The notes under the pieces: generated by a model
What the model saw: only the letters and a program-made list of their open reading frames with translations
Database searches by the model: none
Told to the model about the DNA's origin: nothing
Source of the DNA: Desulfovibrionaceae bacterium
GTDB taxonomy: Bacteria; Desulfobacterota; Desulfovibrionia; Desulfovibrionales; Desulfovibrionaceae
Assembly: GCA_009782775.1 (NCBI GenBank)
Contig: WRIL01000015.1
Location: forward strand, 1-56,085
Length of the DNA: 56,085 bases
Direction of reading: 5' to 3'
Shown: positions 28,566 through 37,864 of the stretch, one piece after another
How positions within the stretch are numbered: position 1 is the stretch's first letter
Layout of the letters: each line of letters begins with the position of its first letter
Position numbers and translations under genes: made by a program

Positions 28566-30320
28566 TCAAACTGCGGGAGAGCATATCTCCCGCAGTTTTT
28601 TTTCCAGTCCGGCGCGTCTTTCCGCGCGCCGTCTTTCCAGGGTGTTGACGAGCCTGTCCGCTTCCTCCGCCAAGGCTTCCGGCGGGCCACTGTTATCCAC
28701 GATGAAGTCGGCGGCGGCGTATTTTTTCTCTTCTGCCCACTGCCAGCCTTCCATTTGGGCGATCATCCCCGCGGACCATCCCCGGCTTCGCCTCAGTCTT
28801 TGGGCGCGGATGTCCAAGGGGCAACGGACGGCCGCCACCAAAGGGACAGCGTGTTCTTCCCAGCCAGCTTTGCCGGTGTGGCAGGTTGGGCTCATTGGCG
28901 TGGACAGGCGGCTTTCAAAATACAGGGGCATTTCCACGGCGGCCAGGGCCGCGGTCAGGGGCAGGGCATCTAGGTTCCGGAAAAAATTTTCCTGTTCCGC
29001 CAGGACCAGGGGGTGGATCAATCCCTCCACTTCCCGGCGCAAGGTTTGGTCGGCGGCCATGGCCGCAAACAGGGCCTTTTTGTCGATAAGTGGGCCGGAA
29101 CCGCCTTCAGCATGTTCCGTGATGAAGCGGCTGCCGAAGCGTTTGCGGATTAGCCGCCAGCCGTCCTCCCCAGGTTCATAGAGACGGGCCACGGACTGAT
29201 CCGCGCTCCATACGGGCAGGCCGCGTTCTTGCAATATTTTCAGCAGACTGGATTTGCCGCAGCCGGGGTTGCCGGTGATCACCAAACGCTGTAAACGTCC
29301 GGAAAGGCTCAGGGCCGTCTGGATGAAGCGATCTGGCGGCGGACAGGTGAAATGCAGGGGAGCGGCCTCTCGGTTGACCTCACAAGATGGGGATCGTGCG
29401 GCCAACCCTAGGCGCATAAGCTCAGCGGGATGGGGGAAATCCAGTTGCCAGGCGTGCAGGAGTTGCCCCTGGACCAAGCCGCGCAGAAATTCTTCCTGGG
29501 CCGGAGAGAGCTGGCCGACATCCAGGGCGCGGGCGGCGGCCGGCCTTTGGGCGTAGCGCCCGTCGCCGATGACCGGGTGGCCGATATGGGCCAGGTGTAC
29601 GCGGATTTGGTGGGTTCGTCCGGTATGGATGCGCACGGCCAACAGGCTGAAGCGTCCGGACGGATCACCATACAGGGTGCGGTAATCGGAACGGGCCGGG
29701 CGGCCGCCTTTGGGCAGCACGGCCATTTTGGTCTTTTGCCGGCTGTGCCGGCCTAGAGGGGCCTCAATGGCGCCCTGAGATGGAGTGGGGCGGCCATAGA
29801 CCATAGCCAGGTATTCCTTGCGGGGAAGACGGTCAGCAAAGGCCGTGCTCAGGGCCAGGCGACTGCCTTCATTCAGGGCGATCAGCATCAGCCCGCTGGT
29901 ATCTTTGTCCAGGCGATGCACTAGACCGGGGCGATCTCCGCCTTGGGCCGCAATGGAAGGGAAATGGGCCAGGAGCCGCCCCAAGAGAGTGCCGGAAGGC
30001 TCTCCGGGGCTGGGGTGTACGGAGAGGCCAGCTGGCTTGTTCAGCACGGCCAAGTCTTCGTCCTGGTAAAGCACCTGGAGTTCGCCGTCCTCGGCCTGAG
30101 GTCCGGCTTCCATTTCAGGCAGCCCCAGTTCCACCTTTTGGCCGGCCATAAGCTCCCTTCCGGGCTGGAGCGCGGGTTGCCCGTCCACCAGAGCCAGACC
30201 TTCCAGTATCCGGCGTTTGATTTTTTCGCGAGAAAGCTCCCCTTGCAGCCGGCGGCTCAAAAAAACATCCAGGCGCGACAGGGATTCTCCGGTTTCCACC
30301 GTAAAAAAGCGTAGTTCCAT
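28566..30320 (-). CDS. Fusion of RluA/RluD-family pseudouridine synthase and dephospho-CoA kinase
   Basis: A 584-residue two-domain protein. Residues 1-about 325 form an RluA-family 23S rRNA pseudouridine synthase: an S4 RNA-binding domain (SRLDVFLSRRL at 15-25), then HRLDKDTSG with catalytic Asp138 and GRTHQIRVHLAHIGHPVIGD. Residues about 340-580 form a CoaE-type dephospho-CoA kinase: Walker A GNPGCGKS at 350-357, SADQ, then IHPLV and the lid region RSRGWSA. CoaE is the last step of CoA synthesis. The unit reads through with no stop or frame change, so this is a real fusion, which I recall from Desulfovibrio-type genomes. It follows the aconitase gene by 24 bases, likely in the same transcript. 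Confidence 0.85.
   Translation of the reverse strand: MELRFFTVETGESLSRLDVFLSRRLQGELSREKIKRRILEGLALVDGQPALQPGRELMAGQKVELGLPEMEAGPQAEDGELQVLYQDEDLAVLNKPAGLSVHPSPGEPSGTLLGRLLAHFPSIAAQGGDRPGLVHRLDKDTSGLMLIALNEGSRLALSTAFADRLPRKEYLAMVYGRPTPSQGAIEAPLGRHSRQKTKMAVLPKGGRPARSDYRTLYGDPSGRFSLLAVRIHTGRTHQIRVHLAHIGHPVIGDGRYAQRPAAARALDVGQLSPAQEEFLRGLVQGQLLHAWQLDFPHPAELMRLGLAARSPSCEVNREAAPLHFTCPPPDRFIQTALSLSGRLQRLVITGNPGCGKSSLLKILQERGLPVWSADQSVARLYEPGEDGWRLIRKRFGSRFITEHAEGGSGPLIDKKALFAAMAADQTLRREVEGLIHPLVLAEQENFFRNLDALPLTAALAAVEMPLYFESRLSTPMSPTCHTGKAGWEEHAVPLVAAVRCPLDIRAQRLRRSRGWSAGMIAQMEGWQWAEEKKYAAADFIVDNSGPPEALAEEADRLVNTLERRRAERRAGLEKKLREICSPAV
28568..28603 (+). terminator. Intrinsic terminator directly after fliF
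   Basis: A perfect 13-bp stem AAACTGCGGGAGA (28568-28580) with TCTCCCGCAGTTT (28586-28598), five-base loop, followed by a run of eight T (28596-28603). It starts within six bases of the fliF stop and overlaps the last codons of the convergent minus-strand gene, so the flagellar transcript ends at fliF. Confidence 0.9.
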
Positions 30321-30344
30321 GAACGCGTTATCCGAAATAATTTT

Positions 30345-32651
30345 TCAGGCCTTTTGGTCCGCGTAAAAATTGATCAGGCATCCGGCCAGGAGAATGGCCT
30401 TTTCCTCCTCGGTGAGCTGGTCCAGGCGCAGACGGAGAGGGAGGGCGTTCCCAGGGCGCAGCAGTAGGACCGGAATCTCCGGAAGATTGAGGCGTACGGC
30501 CTGGCGGATGTTGGGTATATACAAGCGGTCGCCGGTATGGATTTCCGGCTTTTCCCGGTCCGGCAGGCGCAAGGGGAGGAGCCCCCAGTTGATCAGGTTA
30601 CTACGGTAGCGTTTGGTGGCATATTCCACGGCCAGGTTAGCCCAGCCGCCCAGAATTTTCTGGCAGGAGGCGGCCTGTTCCCTGGCCGAACCATCGCCGG
30701 GGCGAAGGGCAAAGACACAGCTTCCCAGTTCCAGGTGGCGCAGAGTTTCGTGATCATCCAAGTTTTCCGCGTCGGGCGGCAGGGCGGCGCGCAGAAGGGT
30801 CAGTTCAGCTTGCAAGGCCGGGGAAGGGGTTTCTCCTGGCAGGAGTTTTTTGCGTTCCTGTTCCAGGGCCAGAACTGCCTTGGCCCGGCCCACATAGCCG
30901 GGGTCCTTGCGGCCCAGGGTGAATTCGGCTAGGCGCAGGGGATTGGAGCGGTAGGAAGAGGTTTCGCCCGAAGGGATTAGTTCATCGGTGGTAGTCACCG
31001 GGTCATAGATGGCCGAGGCCGTGATCAGCAGCAGGTTTTCCGGAAGGGGGGGAAGGGACGGCCAGTCGGTGATGTTCGGCCCGAGTTCCAGGCTTTCTTC
31101 AGGTCTCGGAGCCGGGACTCCTTTCCAGCCGTGATAGACGCGCCGCGCATACGGGCCGGAGTCGTAAAAATAATCGTCGTCCAGCCGGTCTTCCGGCGGG
31201 AAATCCAGCTCATCGGCCGGGGTGAGAACGCCGCGCTTGAGGACGGTGGCGGCGATGGAGCGGGCATCCATCAGGGCCACGAAGGCCATTTGTCCGTCCG
31301 TCGGCCGTGAGCCTTCCCGGTTTGGGAAATTGCGGGTGGTGTGGCGGATGGAAAAGGCGTTATGCGCCGGCACGTCTCCGGCTCCGAAGCAGGGACCGCA
31401 GAAGGCGGTGCGCAGGCTGACCCCGCTTTCGGCCAAGGCCTGGATTGCGCCTTTTTTCAGCAAGGCCGTGAAGATGGGCTGGCTAGCCGGATAAATGGAC
31501 AGGGTAAGGTCCGGGGAGCCGGCGGTCTGTCCTTGGAGCAGCCGGGCGGCTTGCAGGATGTTTTCATAGCCGCCTCCTGCGCAGCCGGCGATGACCGCCT
31601 GGTCAACAATGAATTTGCCCTGGCGGAATTTCCGGCGCAGGCCGGGGCTAAGTTCCGGGGTATAGCGGCGGCTTTCTTTCTCCACCTGATCTAAGAGGTC
31701 CGGGGCATTGGCCAGAAATTCGCGGACGGGGTAAGCGTTGCCGGGGTGGAAAGGTAGGGCGATCATAGGCTCCACCCGTGCGAGATCCACCTCCATCGCC
31801 AAATCGTAATAAGCGCCTTCCTCCGGGGCCAGTTCCTGGTAATCCTCCGTCCGTCCGTGCTTTTCCAGCCAGATGCGGATACGGGCATCGGTCTGCCAGA
31901 TGGAGGAAAGGCAGGTGGTTTCCGTGCTCATGACATCGATGCCCAGGCGGTACTCCGGGGAAAGGGCGGCCACTCCGGGGCCGAAAAATTCCAGGACGCG
32001 ATTGGTGACTAGACCATCCGGAAAGAGGGCGCGGATCAGGACCAGGGCCACATCCTGCGGTCCGACCCCCGGGCGGGGGCAACCTTTGAGGAAGATGGCC
32101 GCCGTCTCCGGGCGGTCCAGTTCGTAGTGGCAGCCCAGAAGCTGTTTGACCAGTTCCGGCCCGCCCTCGCCCACGCCCATGCAACCGAGCGCCCCGTAAC
32201 GGGTGTGGCTGTCCGAGCCCAGGATCATCTTGCCTCCCCCGGCCAGGGTTTCTCGCACATATTGGTGGATCACCGCCAGGTGGGAGGGGACGAAATCTCC
32301 GCCGTACTTCCTGGCCGCAGAAAGTCCGAAGGCGTGATCGTCTTCGTTGATGGTCCCGCCCACCGCCCCCAGGCTGTTGTGGCAGTTGGTGAAGACGTAA
32401 GGCATTGGGAAGCTCTGCATGCCGCTGGCCCTGGCCGTCTGCACGATGCCCACGTAAGTGATGTCATGGGAGGCCAGGGCGTCAAAACGCAGACGGAGTT
32501 TGTCCTCGTTTCCTGAAAAATTGTGTTTTTCCAGGATTTTCCAGGCCATGGTCCGGCGGAAGCCCTGGGACCTTCCGGATACCAGGGCATGGGGATCGGT
32601 TTCCAGGACGCCATTGCGCCAGAGGGCGCCTTGGTGGTGAATGGCAAGCAT
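30345..32651 (-). CDS. Aconitase-family hydratase (YbhJ-like)
   Basis: The 768-residue protein has the aconitase fold. Its three [4Fe-4S] ligand cysteines can be placed in IAGCAGGGYENI and FCGPCFGAG. The substrate-loop region TTRNFPNREGSR is typical, and a swivel domain with YRSNLINWG follows at the C-terminus. The first cysteine motif differs from the aconitase GSCTNS form, and the general look resembles E. coli YbhJ, whose role is unknown, rather than AcnA or AcnB. So a citrate/isocitrate role is possible but unproven. Its ATG overlaps the tetR stop (TAATG on the minus strand), so it is translated together with the repressor and would share its autoregulation. Confidence 0.75.
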   Translation of the reverse strand: MLAIHHQGALWRNGVLETDPHALVSGRSQGFRRTMAWKILEKHNFSGNEDKLRLRFDALASHDITYVGIVQTARASGMQSFPMPYVFTNCHNSLGAVGGTINEDDHAFGLSAARKYGGDFVPSHLAVIHQYVRETLAGGGKMILGSDSHTRYGALGCMGVGEGGPELVKQLLGCHYELDRPETAAIFLKGCPRPGVGPQDVALVLIRALFPDGLVTNRVLEFFGPGVAALSPEYRLGIDVMSTETTCLSSIWQTDARIRIWLEKHGRTEDYQELAPEEGAYYDLAMEVDLARVEPMIALPFHPGNAYPVREFLANAPDLLDQVEKESRRYTPELSPGLRRKFRQGKFIVDQAVIAGCAGGGYENILQAARLLQGQTAGSPDLTLSIYPASQPIFTALLKKGAIQALAESGVSLRTAFCGPCFGAGDVPAHNAFSIRHTTRNFPNREGSRPTDGQMAFVALMDARSIAATVLKRGVLTPADELDFPPEDRLDDDYFYDSGPYARRVYHGWKGVPAPRPEESLELGPNITDWPSLPPLPENLLLITASAIYDPVTTTDELIPSGETSSYRSNPLRLAEFTLGRKDPGYVGRAKAVLALEQERKKLLPGETPSPALQAELTLLRAALPPDAENLDDHETLRHLELGSCVFALRPGDGSAREQAASCQKILGGWANLAVEYATKRYRSNLINWGLLPLRLPDREKPEIHTGDRLYIPNIRQAVRLNLPEIPVLLLRPGNALPLRLRLDQLTEEEKAILLAGCLINFYADQKA

Positions 32652-33331
32652 TATAACCTCTTGAGCATTTCCGGAGCCACTTCGCGCATGAGCAGGACCA
32701 GCACTTTTTTCATTATGCTTTCGTAATCTTCGTCGGTCCAGCCGGATTGCGCGACCAACATATAGTACAGATGCATGTCGGTAAAGGCCCAGAAGATGTC
32801 GGCCAGCATTTTTTCCTGCTCTGGAGAACTTTTAAGGCCGCGCACGGCCATGCCTTCCCGCACTCCTTCCAGAATGTGCGCGCGGCGGAATTCATGCGCC
32901 TCCCTTGCCAGATCCGCCAGTTCTGGGTAGAGCACTTCCATGCCGCCCAGGGTATTGATCGCGGAAAAATTCATACGGGCCTGTCTGGCGGTCAGGGCAG
33001 CCAGACCTTCAGCCGCTTCTTCCAGAGATGGTCTGCGGATCAGGCTTTGGTAATCGCTGTCCATTTCCGCGTTGCGCATGGAGCGCTTGAGCAGGTGGAG
33101 CAAGATGCCCTGCTTGGAATGAAACACGGCGTAAACCGTCTGGGGGGCAACCCCGGCCTTTCCGGCGATGGCCTCAATGGTCGTATTCTCGTAACCGTGC
33201 CCCCGGATCAGCTCCTCCGCCGCATCCGCTATGCGCCTGCGGGTTTCTTCCGCTTGCTTCCGTCTGAAGGCGGAGTTGTAGGAACGGGCAAGTTTTTGTT
33301 CGGATGGAGCTTTTTTTTTCGGTTGCGACAT
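32651..33331 (-). CDS. TetR-family transcriptional repressor of the efflux operon
   Basis: Start set at ATG 33331, preceded by AGGAATTGTC; the longer frame crosses the operator. The 226-residue protein has an N-terminal helix-turn-helix at about residues 27-75 (TRRRIADAAEELIRGHGYE, then TTIEAIAGKAGVAPQTVY) after a basic leader, and a helical ligand-binding C-terminal domain. It is divergent from the RND pump genes, the classic AcrR/TtgR arrangement, with a perfect palindrome between them. Its stop overlaps the aconitase start, so ligand release would raise both pump and aconitase-family gene. Confidence 0.9.
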   Translation of the reverse strand: MSQPKKKAPSEQKLARSYNSAFRRKQAEETRRRIADAAEELIRGHGYENTTIEAIAGKAGVAPQTVYAVFHSKQGILLHLLKRSMRNAEMDSDYQSLIRRPSLEEAAEGLAALTARQARMNFSAINTLGGMEVLYPELADLAREAHEFRRAHILEGVREGMAVRGLKSSPEQEKMLADIFWAFTDMHLYYMLVAQSGWTDEDYESIMKKVLVLLMREVAPEMLKRL

Positions 33332-33359
33332 TGACAATTCCTGGAATTTTAAGTAATCA

Positions 33360-33375
33360 TTAGAGTTGACTCTAA
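33360..33375. promoter_or_regulatory. Palindromic operator between tetR and the RND pump genes
   Basis: TTAGAGT-TG-ACTCTAA is a perfect inverted repeat with a 2-base centre, 29 bases before the tetR ATG and 51 before the pump ATG. It includes TTGACT on the plus strand, which could be the pump -35 box, although no good -10 was found 17 bases on. Position and symmetry fit the TetR-family operator for both directions. Confidence 0.75.
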
Positions 33376-33426
33376 CAAAAAAATTGCAAGCTGGCAATGC
33401 GTTTATACCTCAACAGGACAAAATTT

Positions 33427-34656
33427 ATGCTCGAAGCAGTCTGGAAATCCCGGCGGCGGCGTTTGATCGCGCTGGCGGCCTTGGGGTTGGTGGCGGCGGT
33501 GTGTCTTTTCGTCATCGTCCGCGGCGGCAATAAAACCGGGCAGGGGCCGCAGATGCAGATTCCCCAAGTGGGCGTGGTGGAACTCAAGCCAGAAGACGTG
33601 CTCACCACTGTGGAATTGACCGGGCGGGTGGCTTCCCATGCCGTGGCCGAGGTGCGTCCGCAGGTGAACGGGATCATCCTGGAGCGTCTGTTTGAGGAAG
33701 GCTCAAATGTGCAGGCCGGGCAGCAACTTTATCAGATTGATCCGGCCATGTACCAGGCCCAGTATGACACGGCCCTAGCCAACCAGCGCAAGGCCGAGAC
33801 CGCCTTGGCCAATTCCAAGCGCATTGTGGACCGTTATGGCGAAATCATCAAGGTCAACGGGGTGAGCCAGCAGGAATACGACAATGCCCAGGCTCAGTAC
33901 CGGGTGGCCCAGGCCGATGTAGCCGGGGCCGAGGCTGCGGTGAAGAGCGCCCGGATCAGCCTGGATTACACCAAGGTGTTTTCCCCGGTTTCCGGGCGGG
34001 TGGGCATTTCCAACGTTACTGAGGGCGCCTTGGTCACCGCCGGTCAGCCTACTCCGCTGGTTGCCGTGCAACAGATGGACCCCATGTATATTGACATTAC
34101 CCAGTCAAGCGTGGAGTTTTTGCGTCTGCAACGTAATTTGCTCAGCGGGGCGCTTGCCGAGGCCGGGGAAAACGCCGTGGGGGTCAAGTTAGTGCTGGAA
34201 GACGGCCTGCCTTATGAATACGAGGCCAGGATGATGCTCTATGATGCAACGGTCAGCCGGAGCACCGGGGCCATTACCATGCGCGCCACCGTGCCTAATC
34301 CAGGAGGTCTCCTCCTGCCCGGCATGTTTGTGCGGGCCGTGGTTACGGAGGGGGTGACCAGGCAGGCCCTGCTGGTGCCTCTGGGAGCGGTGCAGCGTTC
34401 GCCAAGGGGCGAGGCGGTGGTGCTCATTGTCAATGACCAGAATATGGTGGAGCAGCGTGTGATTCAAAGTTCGCGCATATACAGCAACACGGCCTGGATT
34501 GTGTTGCCCGGCAAAGAGGGACCTGTGGGCCTGGATGCGGGTGACAAGGTGATTCTGGAAGGGCTGAACCGGGTGCGGCCGGGAATTCCGGCCCAAGCTT
34601 ATCCTTTGGGGGGCAAACCCGGAGCGCCCGCACAGGCTCAGGGCGGGGCCGGCTGA
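33427..34656 (+). CDS. RND efflux periplasmic adaptor (AcrA/MexA type)
   Basis: Start set at ATG 33427, seven bases after AGGAC; the ATG at 33397 has no ribosome site. The 409-residue protein begins with a basic stretch and one hydrophobic segment (about residues 13-30) that serves as membrane anchor; there is no lipobox cysteine, unlike AcrA. It has the lipoyl half-motifs (EVRPQVNGIILERLFEEG and LDYTKVFSPVSGRVG), a coiled-coil hairpin between them (about 95-165), and beta-barrel and membrane-proximal domains. It links the RND pump to the outer-membrane channel encoded downstream. Confidence 0.92.
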   Translation: MLEAVWKSRRRRLIALAALGLVAAVCLFVIVRGGNKTGQGPQMQIPQVGVVELKPEDVLTTVELTGRVASHAVAEVRPQVNGIILERLFEEGSNVQAGQQLYQIDPAMYQAQYDTALANQRKAETALANSKRIVDRYGEIIKVNGVSQQEYDNAQAQYRVAQADVAGAEAAVKSARISLDYTKVFSPVSGRVGISNVTEGALVTAGQPTPLVAVQQMDPMYIDITQSSVEFLRLQRNLLSGALAEAGENAVGVKLVLEDGLPYEYEARMMLYDATVSRSTGAITMRATVPNPGGLLLPGMFVRAVVTEGVTRQALLVPLGAVQRSPRGEAVVLIVNDQNMVEQRVIQSSRIYSNTAWIVLPGKEGPVGLDAGDKVILEGLNRVRPGIPAQAYPLGGKPGAPAQAQGGAG

Positions 34657-34696
34657 ATAGGCCATGGAACGCAGCAAGCAGGCAGGCGTATAAATT

Positions 34697-37600
34697 ATGT
34701 CGCATTTTTTCATAGACCGGCCCATCTTTGCCTGGGTCATCGCCATTATCATCATGCTGGCCGGGGTGCTGAGCATTTTTATTTTGCCCATCACCCAGTA
34801 TCCGAATATCGCCCCCCCCAACGTCACCGTGGTGTCGTGGTATTCCGGGGCCTCGGCCAAGTCCACCGAAGACTCTGTCACCCAGATCATCGAACAGCAG
34901 ATGACCGGGGTTGATAATCTGGACTACATGACCTCCACCAGTGATTCTTCGGGACAGTCGCGGATAATCCTGACCTTCAAGCCGGGCACGGACCCGGACA
35001 TCGCCCAGATGCAGGTGCAGAACAAGTTGCAGTTGGTCATGGCCATGCTGCCTGACGTGGTACAGCGCAACGGCATCCGAGTGCTCAAATCCTCGGCCAG
35101 TTTCTTTTACATGGTTGCCTTGGTGAACACGGACGGCACCATGACCTCCCAGGACCTGGGCGATTATGCGGTGACCCATTTGCAGGATCCTTTGAGCCGT
35201 ATTGAGGGCGTTGGCGAGGTACAGGTCTTCGGCGCGCAGTATTCCATGCGTATCTGGACCGATCCGGCCCTGCTCAGTAAATACGGGCTGAATTCCTCGG
35301 ACGTGATCGCGGCTGTGCGCGCCCAGAATAACGACATCAACGCCGGTTATCTCGGCGGTGCTCCGGCGGTGGAAGGGCAACAGATCAATTATACGGTTAC
35401 CGCCCAGGCCCGCATGAGTTATATTGAGGAATTTGAGGAGATCATCATCCGTACCAACGAAGACGGGTCCATGGTCAAACTCAAGGACATCGCCTGGATG
35501 GAACTGGCTGCGGAAAACGCCAACTACAGATCCCGTTTCAACGGGCAGCCCGCCGCCGGCATAGCCCTGCGCCTGGCTACCGGAGCCAACGCCGTGGGGT
35601 CGCGGGACATGGTGGTGGCCAAATTGAACGAGATAGCCCAGTATTTTCCGGGCAATATTGAATGGAAGCCCGGCTTCGATACTACCCCCTTCATCCGCAT
35701 CTCCATGTATGAGGTGGTCAAGACCCTCATTGAGGCCATCATCCTGGTCTTTTTCATCATGTACCTATTTCTCCAGAATTTCCGCGCCACCTTCATCCCC
35801 ACCATCGCCATACCGGTGGTGCTTTTGGGAACCTTCGCGGCTATGTCCGCCTTCGGCTTCAGCATCAATACTCTGACCCTCTTCGGCATGGTGCTGGCCA
35901 TCGGTCTCCTGGTGGACGACGCCATCGTGGTGGTGGAAAACGTGGAGCGACTCATGCACGAAGAGCATCTTTCGCCCAGGGACGCCGCCCGCAAATCCAT
36001 GACCCAGATCACCGGGGCTTTAGTGGGCATTGGTTTGGTGCTCTCGGCCGTGTTCATTCCCATGGCCTTTTTTGGAGGTTCCGTGGGGGTGATCTACCGG
36101 CAGTTCTCCATCACCATCGTCGCGGCCATGCTGCTCTCCGTGGTGGTGGCCCTGGTGCTCACCCCTTCTCTTTGCGCCACTTTTCTCCAACCGGTATCCG
36201 ACCGCCCGGCCAGCGGCGGAGGCATTTCCCATCAAATGAGGATCTTTGGCGGCTTCAACCGGGCCTTCACCCGTTTCACCAACTGGTACTCGGAGAACGT
36301 GGCCAGGGTCCTGCGCCATTCCACCCCCATCCTCATCGCCTATGTGGTCATCCTGGCGGTTACGGTTTTCGGTTTTATCAAGCTGCCTACGGCTTTTTTG
36401 CCTGACGAAGATCAGGGCATACTCATGGGGATGATCCAGTTGCCCGAGGGCGCTACCTTGGAGCGCACCCAAGTGGTGCTGAACGCGGTGGAAAGGTATT
36501 TTTTGGAGGAAGAAAAGGACAATGTGGCCTCCATGACGGGGGTCATCGGCTTCAGTTTCGGCGGTAGCGGCCAGAACGTCTCCATGATGTTCATCCGCCT
36601 GAAGGACTGGGGTGAAAGGCCCAAGGCTTGGCAGAAGGCCGGGGCCATTGCGGCCAGGGCCAGGCAGAGGCTGCTTTTTACCGGCGAAGGCATGGTCTTT
36701 GTAATCCAGCCTCCGGCGATTATGGAATTGGGCACCTCCACAGGTTTTGAAATGCAGATGCTGGATAACGAGGGGCAGGGCTATGAGGCCAGGCGGGCCG
36801 CCTTGGGGATGCTCATGGGTCTGTCCGCCCAGCACGCCGACAAGGTTACCCAGGTGCGTCCGGATAACCGGGGCGACACTGCCCAGTACCGGCTGAACAT
36901 AGACTGGGAAAAGGCCAGCGCCCAAAATTTGCGGGTGGATGAAGTGATCACCACCGTCTCCACCCTCTGGGGCGGCCAGTATATTAATAACTTTGTGGAT
37001 CGCGGGCGCACCAAGAAGGTGATCATGCAGGCCGACGCCCCTTACCGCATGCAGCCGGATGACTTCAATCGCATCTATATACGTAACAACCTGAATGAAA
37101 TGGTGCCGTTCTCCTCCATTGTCATGGGCAATTGGGTGCGGGACGCGCCTTTCCTGGAGCGTTTCAACGGCATCCCTTCCATGAAAGTCACCGGGCAGGG
37201 GGTACAGGGGGTTAGCTCTGGCGAGGCCATGAACCTCATGGAAAGCATCGGGGGGCAGCTCCCCCACGGTTTCGGCATAGACTGGACCGGACTATCTTTC
37301 CAGGAGAGGCATTCCCAGGCTCAGGCCCCGCTCCTGTATGCAATCTCTCTTCTGGTGGTTTTTCTCTGTCTGGCCGCGCTCTATGAAAGCTGGTCTATCC
37401 CCATCTCGGTCATGCTGGTGGTGCCGTTGGGAGTGCTGGGGGCGCTGTTCGCCACTTTCTTGCGTGGACTGAACAACGATGTGTATTTCCAGGTGGGGCT
37501 TCTGACCATTGTGGGGCTTTCGGCCAAAAACGCTATCCTCATTGTGGAGTTCGCCAAGGATCTGGCGGATGAGGGCATGGACCTGATCGAGGCCACGGTG

Positions 37601-37861
37601 GCCGCCTGCCGTCTGCGTCTCCGGCCCATTCTGATGACTTCCCTGGCCTTCATGTTCGGGGTGGTTCCCCTGGCCGTCAGCAGCGGGGCTGGTTCCGGCG
37701 GACAAAACGCCATCGGCACCGGGGTGCTAGGCGGTATGACCGCAGCCACTTTTTTGGGAATTTTCTTCATTCCGGTGTTCTTTGTGCGCATCTCCAGCCT
37801 GTACAAATATAAAACCAAAAAAGAGCCGCTGGCGGCCGGCTGGCTCAAGGCGCGGGGGTAA
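34697..37861 (+). CDS. RND multidrug efflux transporter (AcrB/MexB, HAE1 type)
   Basis: The 1054-residue inner-membrane pump has 12 membrane segments and two large periplasmic loops. The start MSHFFIDRPIFAWVIAIIIML is the canonical HAE1 opening. The proton-relay pair is Asp407-Asp408 in LLVDDAIVVVENVER, and Lys944 in LSAKNAILIVEFAKD corresponds to AcrB Lys940. It exports hydrophobic drugs, detergents or bile-salt-like compounds by proton-driven rotation. It sits 40 bases after the adaptor gene and 3 bases before the outer-membrane channel, one operon controlled by the divergent TetR. Confidence 0.95.
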   Translation: MSHFFIDRPIFAWVIAIIIMLAGVLSIFILPITQYPNIAPPNVTVVSWYSGASAKSTEDSVTQIIEQQMTGVDNLDYMTSTSDSSGQSRIILTFKPGTDPDIAQMQVQNKLQLVMAMLPDVVQRNGIRVLKSSASFFYMVALVNTDGTMTSQDLGDYAVTHLQDPLSRIEGVGEVQVFGAQYSMRIWTDPALLSKYGLNSSDVIAAVRAQNNDINAGYLGGAPAVEGQQINYTVTAQARMSYIEEFEEIIIRTNEDGSMVKLKDIAWMELAAENANYRSRFNGQPAAGIALRLATGANAVGSRDMVVAKLNEIAQYFPGNIEWKPGFDTTPFIRISMYEVVKTLIEAIILVFFIMYLFLQNFRATFIPTIAIPVVLLGTFAAMSAFGFSINTLTLFGMVLAIGLLVDDAIVVVENVERLMHEEHLSPRDAARKSMTQITGALVGIGLVLSAVFIPMAFFGGSVGVIYRQFSITIVAAMLLSVVVALVLTPSLCATFLQPVSDRPASGGGISHQMRIFGGFNRAFTRFTNWYSENVARVLRHSTPILIAYVVILAVTVFGFIKLPTAFLPDEDQGILMGMIQLPEGATLERTQVVLNAVERYFLEEEKDNVASMTGVIGFSFGGSGQNVSMMFIRLKDWGERPKAWQKAGAIAARARQRLLFTGEGMVFVIQPPAIMELGTSTGFEMQMLDNEGQGYEARRAALGMLMGLSAQHADKVTQVRPDNRGDTAQYRLNIDWEKASAQNLRVDEVITTVSTLWGGQYINNFVDRGRTKKVIMQADAPYRMQPDDFNRIYIRNNLNEMVPFSSIVMGNWVRDAPFLERFNGIPSMKVTGQGVQGVSSGEAMNLMESIGGQLPHGFGIDWTGLSFQERHSQAQAPLLYAISLLVVFLCLAALYESWSIPISVMLVVPLGVLGALFATFLRGLNNDVYFQVGLLTIVGLSAKNAILIVEFAKDLADEGMDLIEATVAACRLRLRPILMTSLAFMFGVVPLAVSSGAGSGGQNAIGTGVLGGMTAATFLGIFFIPVFFVRISSLYKYKTKKEPLAAGWLKARG

Positions 37862-37864
37862 TTT

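Noticed and set aside
36020-37267. A 415-codon minus-strand frame opposite the RND pump
   Set aside because: Same reason: antisense shadow of a well-supported gene.
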